Shown: piece after piece, positions 53,108 to 61,937 of the stretch
How the letters are laid out: each line of letters opens with the position of its first letter
How positions within the stretch are numbered: position 1 is the stretch's first letter
From: Betaproteobacteria bacterium UBA1934
Lineage (GTDB): Bacteria; Pseudomonadota; Gammaproteobacteria; Burkholderiales; Rhodocyclaceae
DNA: 64,000 nucleotides
Direction of reading: 5' to 3'
Assembly (NCBI GenBank): GCA_002337055.1
Contig: DDFG01000005.1
Span: forward strand, 830,222-894,221
The notes under the pieces: generated by a model
Seen by the model: only the letters and a program-made list of their open reading frames with translations
Database searches by the model: none
What the model was told of the DNA's origin: nothing
Position numbers and translations under genes: made by a program

Positions 53108-54864
53108 TCCACGCCTCCCAGGTAGGCTTCGAGCACCTTGGGATTGGCACGGATGTCGTCCGGTGTGCCCTCGGCCAGTTTTTCGCCAAATTCCATGACC
53201 ACGACCCGGTCGGCCAGGCCCATCAGAAAATCCATATCGTGTTCGACCAATAGGATGCTCAGACCTTCATCGCGCAGTCGGCGCAGGAGGTCTGCCAACG
53301 CTTGTTTCTCCAGATAGCGTAGCCCTGCCGCCGGTTCGTCGAGCAGCAAGAGACAGGGATCGGCGGCCAGCACGCGAGCGATCTCGACGATGCGCTGCTG
53401 CCCGAGAGCCAGGCTGCCGGCCGGTTCGTGCAGGGAATCGGCTAATCCAGCTCGCTCGATCTGACGCGCCGCCTCCGCCAGCAAGCGGGCCTCCTCGCCG
53501 CGTTCGAGGCGGAGTGCCGCCTTCAGCGAGCCGGACCGCCCGCGCAGATGGGCGCCGATGGCGACGTTCTCCAATACACTCATAGAAGGCAGTAAGCGGA
53601 CGTGCTGAAAAGTCCGCCCAGCGCCTCTCCGGGCGATGTCGCGGGCGGAAAGTCGATCAATACGCTCACCGAGAAAGCGGATCTCCCCGTCGGTCGCAGG
53701 GTCGACTCCGGAAATGCAGTTGAATAATGTGCTTTTGCCGGCCCCGTTCGGGCCGATCAAGGCGAGAATTTCGCCGGGGGCGACGTGCAGGTTCATTGCA
53801 CGGTTGGCCTGCAAGCCACCGAAACGCTTGCTGACATTGACCACTTCCAGTATCGGCCGAACTGCCGCCGGTGGCTCGCGGCGCGGCAGAGGGGGGGCGT
53901 CTGCGGGGAGGGTGACAGGCGCAGGTTTCGGCAGGATCTGGCTCAATATGGGCCACAATCCCTCCCGGGCGCGTTGGAGAACGACCACCATGACGACGCC
54001 GAACACGATGATCTCGAAATTGCCTGACTGGCCGAGCAAGCCGGGCAGCCAGTCCTGTAGCCATTGCTTCAGGATGGTCACCAGCGCGGCCCCGACAACG
54101 GCGCCCCAGACGTTGCCGACGCCGCCGATGACCGCCATGAACAGGAATTCGATACCCTGCGTCAGCGAAAATGGCGTCGGATTGACGAAACGCTGGAGGT
54201 GGGCGTACAGCCAGCCCGACAGGGCGGCCAGCAGCGCCGCGATCATGAATACGACAATCTTCGCCCGGGGCGTGTCGACGCCGAACGCTTCGGCCATCAC
54301 AACGCCGCCCTTGAGCGCGCGAATCGCCCGTCCGGCGCGCGAATCGAGCAGATTGCGGATGCCGGCGATGGCCAGCAGCAGCACGCCCCAGATCAGGTAA
54401 TAGAGTTCGCGTTCGGACTGAAGCGCCCATCCGAACAGCGTTAGGTGGGGAATGCCGGTGATGCCGGTGTTGCCGCCCAGCGGTTCGACATTGCCGAACA
54501 GGTAGTAGAGGCTGATGCCCCAGGCAATGGTGGCGAGCGGCAGAAAATGGCCGCCCATGCGGACCGTGATCGATCCCAGCGCGTAGGCCACGGCGGCGGT
54601 GATCGCCAGGCCGATTACGAGATTGAACCAGGGCGACCAGCCGTGCGCGGTGCACAGGTAGGCGGTGGTATAGGCGCCGATGCCGACGAATGCGGCCTGC
54701 CCGAAAGATGTCAGGCCGCCGATGCCGGTCAGCAGGACAAGACCGAGCGCGACCAAGGCATACAACCCGATATAGTTGGCCAGCGTCATGCTGAAGTCGG
54801 ACAGCACGGCAGGCGCAAGTGCGACGAGCGCCAACAGGATGGCGGTGGGCAACAGGCGCCTCAT
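53104..54864 (-). CDS. ABC transporter permease-ATPase fusion (LivM-LivG type)
   Basis: This 586-residue protein joins a LivM permease (about 1-310; TGIGGLTSFGQAAFVGIGAY, GGVGNVWGAVVGAALVTIL) to a LivG ATPase (about 340-586). The ATPase has Walker A GPNGAGKSTLFN, GRTFQHVRLL and the Walker B LLLLDEPAAGLR. The joint is a Pro/Ala-rich linker around 315-340. In most bacteria these are two genes; the reading frame here is continuous and no stop or shift interrupts it. It is coupled by ATGA to genes on both sides (livH and livF). Confidence 0.93.
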
Positions 54865-55901
54865 TCCTCGTCGCTCTCGATATGGCGGGCGTTCAGCGAA
54901 CGCCAGAGGAGCACCGGGATGATCAGGGTGAAGACGATCACTTCCTTGAACGCACTGGCCCAGAAAGAGGAATAGGATTCCAGCAGGCCCACCAGCAATG
55001 CCCCGAGTGCCGCGACGGGGTATGACACCAGCCCGCCGATAATGGCGCCGACAAAGCCTTTCAGACCGATCAGGAAGCCGGAGTCGTAATAGATGGTGGT
55101 GATCGGCGCGACCAGCACTCCCGAAAACACGCCGATGGCCGCCGCCAGCGTGAATGTCAGTCGGCCAGCGACACTGGCCGAGATGCCCATCAACCTGGCA
55201 CCCACGCGGTTCATGGCGGTGGCGCGCAGGGCCTTGCCGTACAGCGTCCGTTCGAAGAAGAGATAGAGCGCGGCGATGAGCACGGCCGACGATAGCACCA
55301 CCAGCAGGGTTTGGCCTTGCACCGGGGCATCGGCAATATCGAAGCTGATTTCGGTGAACGGGGAGGTACGCGAACCTTCCGCCCCGAAGAAAAGCAGCCC
55401 GAGCCCGATCATCGCCAGGTGTACGGCCACCGCGACGATGAGCAAGACCAGCACTGGCGCGCTGGCCAGCGGTTGAAACGCCACCCGGTAAAGCATTGGG
55501 CCGAGCGGCACGACGATCAGCATGCTGATGACGATCATCGCCGCCAATGGCAAGTTGGTCGGGGGCACCAGCCAGAGCAGCGTTGCCCCTGCCACCGGCA
55601 AGCCAATATGGGTCAGAGCGAAGATTGGCAGACGACGCAATTGCCTCGCTTTCGCCAGCCGCGCTCCCTCGATCAGCGTCGTCAGCACGCCCATGGCCAC
55701 GAGCAGCCAGATGGTTCCCGGTATCTTGCCCGCCTGTAGCGCCGCCAGCGTCAGTGCGCCATAGGCGACGAACTCGCCCTGCGGAATGAAAATGACCCGC
55801 GTGACGGCGAATACCAGCACCAGCGCCAGCGCCAGCAGGGCGTAGATGGCGCCGTTGATGATGCCGTCCTGACCGAGCAGGAGAAAAACTTGCAAGTCCA
55901 T
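54861..55901 (-). CDS. livH: Branched-chain amino acid type ABC transporter, permease
   Basis: This 346-residue LivH-type inner-membrane permease has eight or nine helices. Characteristic stretches are GIINGAIYALLALALVLVF, FIPQGEFVAYGALTLA and the loop VGARLMGISASVAGRLTF. The family usually has about 290-300 residues; this one has an extra soluble-looking segment near 80-95. It starts 27 bases downstream of the binding-protein gene stop and overlaps the fusion gene by ATGA. Confidence 0.92.
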   Translation of the reverse strand: MDLQVFLLLGQDGIINGAIYALLALALVLVFAVTRVIFIPQGEFVAYGALTLAALQAGKIPGTIWLLVAMGVLTTLIEGARLAKARQLRRLPIFALTHIGLPVAGATLLWLVPPTNLPLAAMIVISMLIVVPLGPMLYRVAFQPLASAPVLVLLIVAVAVHLAMIGLGLLFFGAEGSRTSPFTEISFDIADAPVQGQTLLVVLSSAVLIAALYLFFERTLYGKALRATAMNRVGARLMGISASVAGRLTFTLAAAIGVFSGVLVAPITTIYYDSGFLIGLKGFVGAIIGGLVSYPVAALGALLVGLLESYSSFWASAFKEVIVFTLIIPVLLWRSLNARHIESDEE

Positions 55902-55928
55902 GCGCAGACGAACCGGTGAGGCTGGACC

Positions 55929-57068
55929 TTACTTGATCAACTTCCAGGTGCCGTTTTCGATCACCGCCATGACGCGCGCGCGCTGGTCGAACCCCTGATG
56001 ATCCTGCGGCGAGAGGTTGAAGATGCCGTGTGCGGCCGGCAGGTTGCGGACGCCTTCGAGCGCGTCGCGCAAGGCTTTCCGGAATTCCGGCGTACCGGGC
56101 TTGGCTTTTTTCAGCGCCACCGGCACGGTGGCGCCGAGCAGGACGCCGGCATCCCAGGCGTGGCCGCCGAACGACGAGACGCTGCCCTTGCCGTGCGCCG
56201 CTTCATAACGGCCGACATAGTCGAGCGCGCTCTTCTTGACCGGGTTGTCGGCTGGCAATTGCGTCGCGACGACCATCGGCCCGACCGGCAGGATCGCGCC
56301 TTCCACATCCTTGGCGCCGACGCGCAGGAAATCGTTGTTGGCGACGCCGTGGGTCTGGTAGATCACGCCCTTGTAGCCCTTTTCCTTCAGCGTCTTCTGC
56401 GGCAGGACGGCTGGTGTGCCCGCTCCGCCGATCAGCACGGCGTCCGGCTTGGCGGCGAGAATCTTCAGGATCTGCCCGGTCACCGACGTGTCGTTGCGCT
56501 GATAGCGCTCGTTGGCGACCACCTTCAGTTGTTTCAACTCGGCGACCTTGGCAAATTCCTTGTACCACCCCTCGCCGTAAGCGTCGGCGAATCCGATGTA
56601 GGCCACCGTTTGCATCTTCTTTTCGCTCATGTGCTGCACGATGGCGGTCGCCATGTGCGCATCGTTCTGGGCTGTCTTGAACACCCAGGCGCGCTTGGCG
56701 TCGACCGGTTCGACCACGGCCGCGCCACCGGCCAGCGAAATCATCGGCGTCTCGTTCTCGGCGGCCACCGGCGTCATCGCCAGCGAGTTGGGGACGGTGG
56801 TCGAACCGATCACGACATCCACCTTGTTCTCGGCCACAAACTTCTTGATGTTGCGCGTCGCCACGGTCGGGTCAGTGGCATCGTCCAGCACGATGTAATT
56901 GATCTTTTCGCCGGCGATGGTCTTCGGCAGCAGGTCGATGGTGTTCTTTTCCGGAATGCCCAGCGATGCCGCCGGACCGGTGGCGGAGACCGATACGCCG
57001 ACATTGATGTCGGCCCAGGCGAACGGGAAGGCGGAAGTGAGCAGGACGGCGAACAGCGTTTTTTTCAT
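55929..57068 (-). CDS. livK: Periplasmic substrate-binding protein of the liv-type transporter
   Basis: This 379-residue protein has a clear Sec signal (MKKTLFAVLLTSAFPFAWA, cleavage near residue 19) and then a type 1 periplasmic binding fold starting DINVGVSVSATGPAASLG. VVIGSTTVPNSLAMTPVAAE and VFKTAQNDAHMATAIVQHM are typical of LivJ/LivK-like proteins. It is the first and probably most expressed gene of the operon. The ligand is not predictable from sequence. It diverges from riboflavin synthase across 108 bases that contain a 14-base palindrome. Confidence 0.93.
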   Translation of the reverse strand: MKKTLFAVLLTSAFPFAWADINVGVSVSATGPAASLGIPEKNTIDLLPKTIAGEKINYIVLDDATDPTVATRNIKKFVAENKVDVVIGSTTVPNSLAMTPVAAENETPMISLAGGAAVVEPVDAKRAWVFKTAQNDAHMATAIVQHMSEKKMQTVAYIGFADAYGEGWYKEFAKVAELKQLKVVANERYQRNDTSVTGQILKILAAKPDAVLIGGAGTPAVLPQKTLKEKGYKGVIYQTHGVANNDFLRVGAKDVEGAILPVGPMVVATQLPADNPVKKSALDYVGRYEAAHGKGSVSSFGGHAWDAGVLLGATVPVALKKAKPGTPEFRKALRDALEGVRNLPAAHGIFNLSPQDHQGFDQRARVMAVIENGTWKLIK

Positions 57069-57176
57069 GGCAGCCTCGATAAAAACGTAAACAGGTCACA
57101 CGGGATTATCGCAAGGAGGGGCGCGGGATGGGTGATAAAATCGCGATTTTGCTCCGAGCTTAACGAGGAACGCGCC

Positions 57177-57767
57177 ATGTTTTCGGGAATCGTCGCCGCT
57201 GTCGGCCGTATCACGCAGATTACACCCCGTCCCGTCGGTTTCCGCCTCGCGGTCGATGCCGGTGCACTGGGCCTTGACGATGTCGGGCTGGGCGATTCGA
57301 TCGCCTGCAATGGCGTCTGCCTGACCGTGGTGGAGGTTCAGGGCAACACGTTCATGGTCGACGTCTCGGGCGAAACGGTATCCTGTACCGCAGGTCTGGG
57401 CCAAACTGGTGAAATCAACCTCGAAAAGGCATTGCGCGTGTCGGACCGATTGGGCGGACACCTTGTTTCCGGCCACGTTGACGGTGTTGGCGAGGTGCTG
57501 CGCTTCGATCTGATTGGAGATAATCGGCTGCTCGAAATTCGCGCCCCACAGGCGCTTGCCCGCTACGTCGCGCGCAAGGGTTCGATCACGGTGAATGGAT
57601 GTAGCCTGACCACCAACGATGTCGTTGACGACCGTTTCACCATCAACCTGATTCCGCATACGCTGGAAGTGACCACGCTCAAACACCTGCAACCCGGCAG
57701 TCAGGTGAATCTCGAGGTGGATCTGATCGCCCGCTATTGCGAAAGGCTTCTGAGCGCGGAACGCTAA
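57177..57767 (+). CDS. ribE: Riboflavin synthase alpha chain
   Basis: This 196-residue enzyme makes riboflavin from two lumazines. The two similar beta-barrel halves each begin with a GI/V-rich strand. The N-terminus MFSGIVAAVGRI, the active-site region CNGVCLTVVEV, GGHLVSGHVDGVGEV and KGSITVNGCSLT are diagnostic. Although the frame is open far upstream, the ATG at 57177 with the ribosome site GAGGAACGCGCC is clear. No FMN riboswitch was seen in the 108-base leader. It ends 7 bases from the convergent PilZ-STAS gene. Confidence 0.96.
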   Translation: MFSGIVAAVGRITQITPRPVGFRLAVDAGALGLDDVGLGDSIACNGVCLTVVEVQGNTFMVDVSGETVSCTAGLGQTGEINLEKALRVSDRLGGHLVSGHVDGVGEVLRFDLIGDNRLLEIRAPQALARYVARKGSITVNGCSLTTNDVVDDRFTINLIPHTLEVTTLKHLQPGSQVNLEVDLIARYCERLLSAER

Positions 57768-57774
57768 AGTAGCC

Positions 57775-58371
57775 CTATTGAGTCGAGAGTCGCGAACCGT
57801 ATTCCGCTTCGACGCGTTGCCACGACGCGGCGAACACTGGGGAGCGCGCGCCGATAAGGACACCGTGGTGTGCCACCGCGTTCAGGCACAACGACAGACC
57901 GGCGTCGTCGATCTGGGTGACCGCGTCTAGATCCATTTCGTCCACACCCATCTTGCCGAGGCAATAGTCGAAGTCGTTGCCGAGGCTCCCGTTCAGACCG
58001 CCCGCGATACGCATCAGCCGGCGCCCCTCCACTCGGTGCAGGCTGACCACCGAGGCCTGTCCCTCGGCGAGAGCTGTGTCCATGGCGTCCTTGATCAAGA
58101 CTTCGCTGATCGGGCCGGCCTGAAATCGCGCCCCGAAGAGATCACCGACACGGCTGACCACGACCCCGGCGATGTCGATCTTTGGTGCGCCGAACACCTT
58201 GAACTCACAGCCAAAGGCTTTGCCGATTTCAAGCGGTAGTTCAACGCGAAACATGAGGCCTGACAGGGACATGTTTTCAATCCGGCCCCGCGCGGATTGG
58301 CCCGAAAAGCCGACTTTGATCGGAGGCGGCACCGCGAAGCGGATGCGTTGATGGCGGCGCTGTTCGTTCAT
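57775..58371 (-). CDS. PilZ domain fused to a STAS-like domain
   Basis: This 198-residue protein has an N-terminal PilZ half with the arginine motif RRHQRIRF and NMSLSGLMF (NxSxxG) about 25 residues later. The C-terminal half (about 115-190) has GLNGSLG followed by MDLDAVTQIDDAGLSLCL and a short helix. That is the strand-helix pattern of STAS (anti-sigma-antagonist) domains, including the 'iDDaGL' turn. The usual phosphorylatable Ser/Thr of SpoIIAA is an Asp here (DDAG). Joining a c-di-GMP receptor to a STAS module is uncommon. The gene is single, convergent with ribE and divergent from the metX leader. Confidence 0.8.
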   Translation of the reverse strand: MNEQRRHQRIRFAVPPPIKVGFSGQSARGRIENMSLSGLMFRVELPLEIGKAFGCEFKVFGAPKIDIAGVVVSRVGDLFGARFQAGPISEVLIKDAMDTALAEGQASVVSLHRVEGRRLMRIAGGLNGSLGNDFDYCLGKMGVDEMDLDAVTQIDDAGLSLCLNAVAHHGVLIGARSPVFAASWQRVEAEYGSRLSTQ

Positions 58372-58505
58372 GAGGGGTTTTCCTTCTGCTGGGTCAGACT
58401 ATGTTACAAGCATGTCGCTCCGCCCACAATTGCCAGAAAAAACGGTCTCCACTATCCATTGACATTGCCAGGCGCCGCCGGTATCTTGATTGTGCCGGGC
58501 AACCG

Positions 58506-58562
58506 GTGGCGCTGATTTGGACTCGGATTGCGGGCGCCTTACAAATCCGGCTAAAAGAGGGC
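58506..58562 (+). promoter_or_regulatory. SAM-II riboswitch aptamer upstream of metX
   Basis: The stem GGCGC (58508-58512) / GCGCC (58534-58538) encloses the conserved TGATTT loop. The pseudoknot pairs CGGATT (58524-58529) with AATCCG (58544-58549). The conserved tail GGCTAAAAGAGGG follows. These are the defining parts of the SAM-II class, which in alpha- and betaproteobacteria precedes met genes. It lies about 54 bases before the metX ATG and should switch the operon off when SAM is abundant. Confidence 0.9.
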
Positions 58563-58569
58563 AGCGCAG

Positions 58570-58609
58570 ACCCGGTCCCGCCCTTTAGCCGACTGGGTTT
58601 TCTTTTTTT
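58570..58609 (+). terminator. Riboswitch-controlled terminator before metX
   Basis: The stem ACCCGGTC (58570-58577) / GACTGGGT (58591-58598), with one G-U pair, is followed by TTTTCTTTTTTT, a classic intrinsic terminator. The aptamer tail AGAGGGC (58556-58562) can pair instead with GCCCTTT (58580-58586) inside the terminator loop, and the two pairings cross. They are therefore exclusive, as in an antiterminator switch. Confidence 0.85.
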
Positions 58610-58615
58610 GATGCC

Positions 58616-59743
58616 ATGACTGTCCCCTCTTCCGTGGGAATCGTTGCGCCACAGCGGGCGCGTTTCGACCAGCCGGTGACGCTGCAAAGCGGTGCCGTGT
58701 TGCCCGGTTTTGAACTGATGTTTGAAACCTATGGCGAACTGAATGCCGACCGTAGCAATGCCGTGCTGGTCTGTCACGCCCTTTCCGGTAGCCACCATGT
58801 GGCCGGTGTCTATGCCGACCAGCCGGGCAATGTCGGCTGGTGGGACAACCTGATCGGCCCCGGCAAGCCGATCGATACCCGCCGTTTCTTTGTGGTGGGC
58901 GTCAACAATCTCGGGGGGTGCTACGGCTCGACCGGGCCGATGTCGATCAACCCGGCCACGGGGCGTCGCTACGGCGCCGATTTTCCGGTGGTGACGGTCG
59001 AGGATTGGGTCGCCGTTCAGGCGCGGCTGGCCGACCGGCTCGGCATCGAATGCTGGGCAGCGGTTGTCGGAGGTTCGCTGGGCGGCATGCAGGCGATCGA
59101 CTGGACGCTGCAGTTTCCCGATCGCGTCCGCCATGCCTTGGTCATCGCCTCGACCCCCCGGCTGACAGCCCAGAACATCGCGTTCAACGAAGTGGCCCGG
59201 CAGGCCATTCTCACCGATCCGGATTTTCATGGGGGCCATTACTACGAGCACGGCGTCGTGCCGGCGCGCGGACTCAGGCTGGCGCGCATGATGGGGCACA
59301 TCACCTATCTGTCGAACGATCAGATGGGCGAAAAATTCGGGCGCCAGATGAAGCAGGAGAAGCCCGGCTACCACTACGAGGCGGAATTCCAGATCGAATC
59401 CTACCTGCGTTACCAGGGCGACAAATTCACCACCTATTTCGACGCCAACACCTATCTCATCACCACCAAGGCGCTCGACTATTTCGATCCCGCCGCCGCT
59501 TTCGGGGGCGATTTGCAGGCGGCGCTGGCACGCGCCAAGGCGGATTTCTTCGTTGCCTCGTTCAGCACCGACTGGCGTTTTGCGCCCGAACGCAGCCGCG
59601 AGATTGTCTATGCCTTGCTGCACAACGGCCTCAACGTCACCTATGCCGAGGTCGATTGCAGCGCCGGGCACGATTCCTTTTTGCTCGACGACCCCTATTA
59701 TCACGGCGTGCTGGGCGCCTATATGGACAGGATTCTGCGATGA
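58616..59743 (+). CDS. metX: Homoserine O-acyltransferase
   Basis: This 375-residue alpha/beta-hydrolase fold enzyme acylates homoserine in methionine synthesis. The nucleophile lies in GGSLGGMQA, the acid in FSTDWRF and the histidine in SAGHDSFLLD. Betaproteobacterial MetX proteins with a YGSTGPMSINP segment are often annotated as succinyl-CoA users, so the acyl donor may be succinyl- rather than acetyl-CoA. The ATG at 58616 directly follows the terminator T run and has no ribosome site. The stop overlaps metW (ATGA at 59740). Confidence 0.94.
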   Translation: MTVPSSVGIVAPQRARFDQPVTLQSGAVLPGFELMFETYGELNADRSNAVLVCHALSGSHHVAGVYADQPGNVGWWDNLIGPGKPIDTRRFFVVGVNNLGGCYGSTGPMSINPATGRRYGADFPVVTVEDWVAVQARLADRLGIECWAAVVGGSLGGMQAIDWTLQFPDRVRHALVIASTPRLTAQNIAFNEVARQAILTDPDFHGGHYYEHGVVPARGLRLARMMGHITYLSNDQMGEKFGRQMKQEKPGYHYEAEFQIESYLRYQGDKFTTYFDANTYLITTKALDYFDPAAAFGGDLQAALARAKADFFVASFSTDWRFAPERSREIVYALLHNGLNVTYAEVDCSAGHDSFLLDDPYYHGVLGAYMDRILR

Positions 59744-60333
59744 CCGAGCTGCTGGGACGTTTCGATTTCGACGTGATCGCCCGCTGGGTGCAGCCCGGCG
59801 AGAGGGTGCTCGATCTCGGTTGCGGCGATGGGTCGCTGCTGACTTTTTTGCGGGCCGAGCGCGCGATTCGAGGCTATGGCATCGACAACGATCCGGCCAA
59901 TGTGCTGGTCTGTGTGCGGAATGGCGTCAATGCCCTGCAATTCGACCTTGAGCAGGGCCTTGCCGGATTCGAGGACGATTCGTTCGACCATGTCATCATG
60001 TCGCTGTCGCTCCAGACTGTGCGGCATACCGTCGTGCTGTTGCGGGAGATGTTGCGCGTGGGCCATGAGGCGGTCGTGTCCTTTCCGAATTTCGGTTACC
60101 GCCGTCACCGCGAAGCGATCGCCCGCGGCCGTATGCCCGTCTCGGAAACGCTGCCCTACCAGTGGTTCGATTCGCCGAATGTGCGGTTCTTTACCATCGC
60201 CGATTTCGAAGCCCTGTGCGGCGAGCGCGGCATTGCTGTCCGCGAGGCGGTGTACTTCGACGACGGTGAGGTGGTTGTTGACGACCCCAACCTGAACGCG
60301 GATATGGCCCTCTACCGGCTGGGGCGCGCTTGA
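59740..60333 (+). CDS. metW: Methionine biosynthesis protein MetW
   Basis: This 197-residue protein has a SAM-methyltransferase-like fold: LDLGCGDGSLLTFL, DFDVIARWVQPGERV at the start, and FPNFGYRRHREAIARGRMP with ETLPYQWFDSPN, typical of MetW. It is found directly after metX in most beta- and gammaproteobacteria that have it and probably supports MetX activity. It starts within the metX stop and its own stop overlaps the TTG start of the AmpG-type gene, giving three coupled genes. Confidence 0.95.
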   Translation: MTELLGRFDFDVIARWVQPGERVLDLGCGDGSLLTFLRAERAIRGYGIDNDPANVLVCVRNGVNALQFDLEQGLAGFEDDSFDHVIMSLSLQTVRHTVVLLREMLRVGHEAVVSFPNFGYRRHREAIARGRMPVSETLPYQWFDSPNVRFFTIADFEALCGERGIAVREAVYFDDGEVVVDDPNLNADMALYRLGRA

Positions 60334-61631
60334 CCCCGCGCTGGCTGGCGCCCCTGCTGACGCGGCGCATGCTAATCTGCGTCTTTACCGGCTTCGCCTC
60401 AGGATTGCCACTGTACCTGCTGCTCAATCTGGTACCCGCTTGGCTGAAGACCGAAGGCATCAGCCTCAGGGCCATTGGCCTGCTCGCCATCATCCAGCTG
60501 CCTTACACTTGGAAGTTTCTTTGGGCGCCGCTGCTAGACCGTTTTGCGCTCTTCGGCATCGGTCGACGCCGGAGCTGGATGCTGGCATCGCAACTCGCGC
60601 TGTTGGCAGTCATCGGATTGCTGGGCAGTCAATCGGTGCGGGGTTTGCAGGCGCCGGTCGATTGGGGCAGTGCCCTGGCTTTTATCGCCCATCCCGTTGC
60701 GCTGCTCGCGCTGGTGGTCGCGTTGCTTTCCGCCACGCAGGATATTGCCCTCGATGCCTTCCGGCGCGAGATCCTCACCGAGGATGAACTGGGTCTGGGT
60801 AATTCTGTGCACGTCAATGCGTACCGGGTGGCCGGGCTGGTGCCGGGGTCGCTGTCGCTGATTCTGGCGGACTGGTTGCCGTGGTCGCAAGTCTTCTCGA
60901 TCACGGCAGTGTTTATGCTGCCCGGCGCGCTGATGACGTTGATCGTGAGCGAACCGCCAGCCGGCGACCGCGCGCCGCGCACGCTGCGCGACGCCGTCGT
61001 ATTGCCCTTCCGCGAATTTGTCGGGCGCAGGGGCTGGCGCAACGCGCTGCTGATCCTGATATTCATCTTTCTCTACAAACTCGGCGATTCGCTTTGCACC
61101 GCCCTGGCGACGCCGTTTTATCTGGATATGGGGTACAGCAAGAGCGAAATCGGTTTGATCGCCAAAAATGCCGGTTTGTGGCCCGCGGTGTTTGGCGGAC
61201 TTGTCGGCGGTCTATGGATGGTGCGCCTGGGCATTAACCGGGCGCTGTGGTTGTTCGGTGTGGTGCAGGTCGTTTCCATCCTTGGTTTTGTCTGGCTCGC
61301 TTGGATGGGGCATCAGAACAGCATCGGTGTCGAGCAGCGGGCCGCGCTGGCGCTGGTGATTGGTTTCGAGGCGCTGGGTGTGGGATTGGGCACGGCTGCT
61401 TTTGTGGCCTTCATCGCCCGCACTACCGATCCGGCTTACACGGCGACGCAGTTCGCATTATTTACCAGCTTGGCCGCCGTTCCACGCACGTTGATCAACG
61501 CTTCCGCGGGCTGGTTGGTCGAGCAACTGGGGTGGACGGACTTCTTCCTGCTCTGTTTCGCCCTTGCCCTGCCAGGCATGGCCTTACTGCTGAAAGTGGC
61601 GCCGTGGCGGGAAAAAATCAATCCCGGCTGA
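60330..61631 (+). CDS. ampG: AmpG-type muropeptide permease (MFS)
   Basis: This 433-residue major facilitator has about twelve membrane helices. The N-terminal FASGLPLYLLLNLVPAWLK, the loop LPYTWKFLWAPLLDRF and the DxxQDIALDAFRRE-like segment (TQDIALDAFRREIL) are diagnostic of AmpG. It imports anhydro-muropeptides for cell-wall recycling. The start is TTG at 60330, overlapping the metW stop (TTGA). Co-transcription with metXW under the SAM-II switch is therefore likely, which is an unusual pairing of functions. Confidence 0.9.
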   Translation: MTPRWLAPLLTRRMLICVFTGFASGLPLYLLLNLVPAWLKTEGISLRAIGLLAIIQLPYTWKFLWAPLLDRFALFGIGRRRSWMLASQLALLAVIGLLGSQSVRGLQAPVDWGSALAFIAHPVALLALVVALLSATQDIALDAFRREILTEDELGLGNSVHVNAYRVAGLVPGSLSLILADWLPWSQVFSITAVFMLPGALMTLIVSEPPAGDRAPRTLRDAVVLPFREFVGRRGWRNALLILIFIFLYKLGDSLCTALATPFYLDMGYSKSEIGLIAKNAGLWPAVFGGLVGGLWMVRLGINRALWLFGVVQVVSILGFVWLAWMGHQNSIGVEQRAALALVIGFEALGVGLGTAAFVAFIARTTDPAYTATQFALFTSLAAVPRTLINASAGWLVEQLGWTDFFLLCFALALPGMALLLKVAPWREKINPG

Positions 61632-61935
61632 TTCGTCGCCGGTCCAGCCACCAGGCATAAATCGGCAACAGCAGCGCGGAGCCGGGCAGCAGCAGGAGCA
61701 ACAGATACGGCGAAAGATGCGAGAGGCGGCGCAGATGGGCGAGCAGTTCCTGGCGCTCGGCAGCGGTCCAGTTGTCGCCGTTGCGCGGTTTCATCAGCAG
61801 CGGCATCAGCCCGCGCATGGCGAGCAATTCGCCCAGTACGCGACTGATTTCCCGGTGCTGCGAGAAGAGGAGTTGCCGCCACCAGACCGGTAGCGGCCGG
61901 GCCAGTGCGGCGCTGTCGTCTCCGGGGGCGGACAC
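61618..61935 (-). CDS. Small membrane protein of unknown function
   Basis: I do not recognise the family. From a GTG at 61935 the product has 105 residues: an N-terminal VWWRQLLFSQHREISRVLGE, a central KPRNGDNWTAAERQELLAHL, then one strongly hydrophobic helix (SPYLLLLLLPGSALLLPIYA) and the basic tail WWLDRRR. The C-terminal part recalls LETM1-like small proteins (inference). It starts 2 bases after the yqjK-like stop, which supports the GTG start; the frame is open to 62007 but would overlap. Its end overlaps the convergent ampG by 14 bases. Confidence 0.6.
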   Translation of the reverse strand: MSAPGDDSAALARPLPVWWRQLLFSQHREISRVLGELLAMRGLMPLLMKPRNGDNWTAAERQELLAHLRRLSHLSPYLLLLLLPGSALLLPIYAWWLDRRRISRD

Positions 61936-61937
61936 GA

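Noticed and set aside
55998..57176. Large plus-strand open frame leading into riboflavin synthase
   Set aside because: It runs antisense to the binding-protein gene and has His/Arg-rich composition typical of shadow frames in GC-rich DNA; riboflavin synthase starts at 57177.
57069..57176. FMN riboswitch upstream of riboflavin synthase
   Set aside because: None of the conserved FMN-element blocks is present and the leader is too short.
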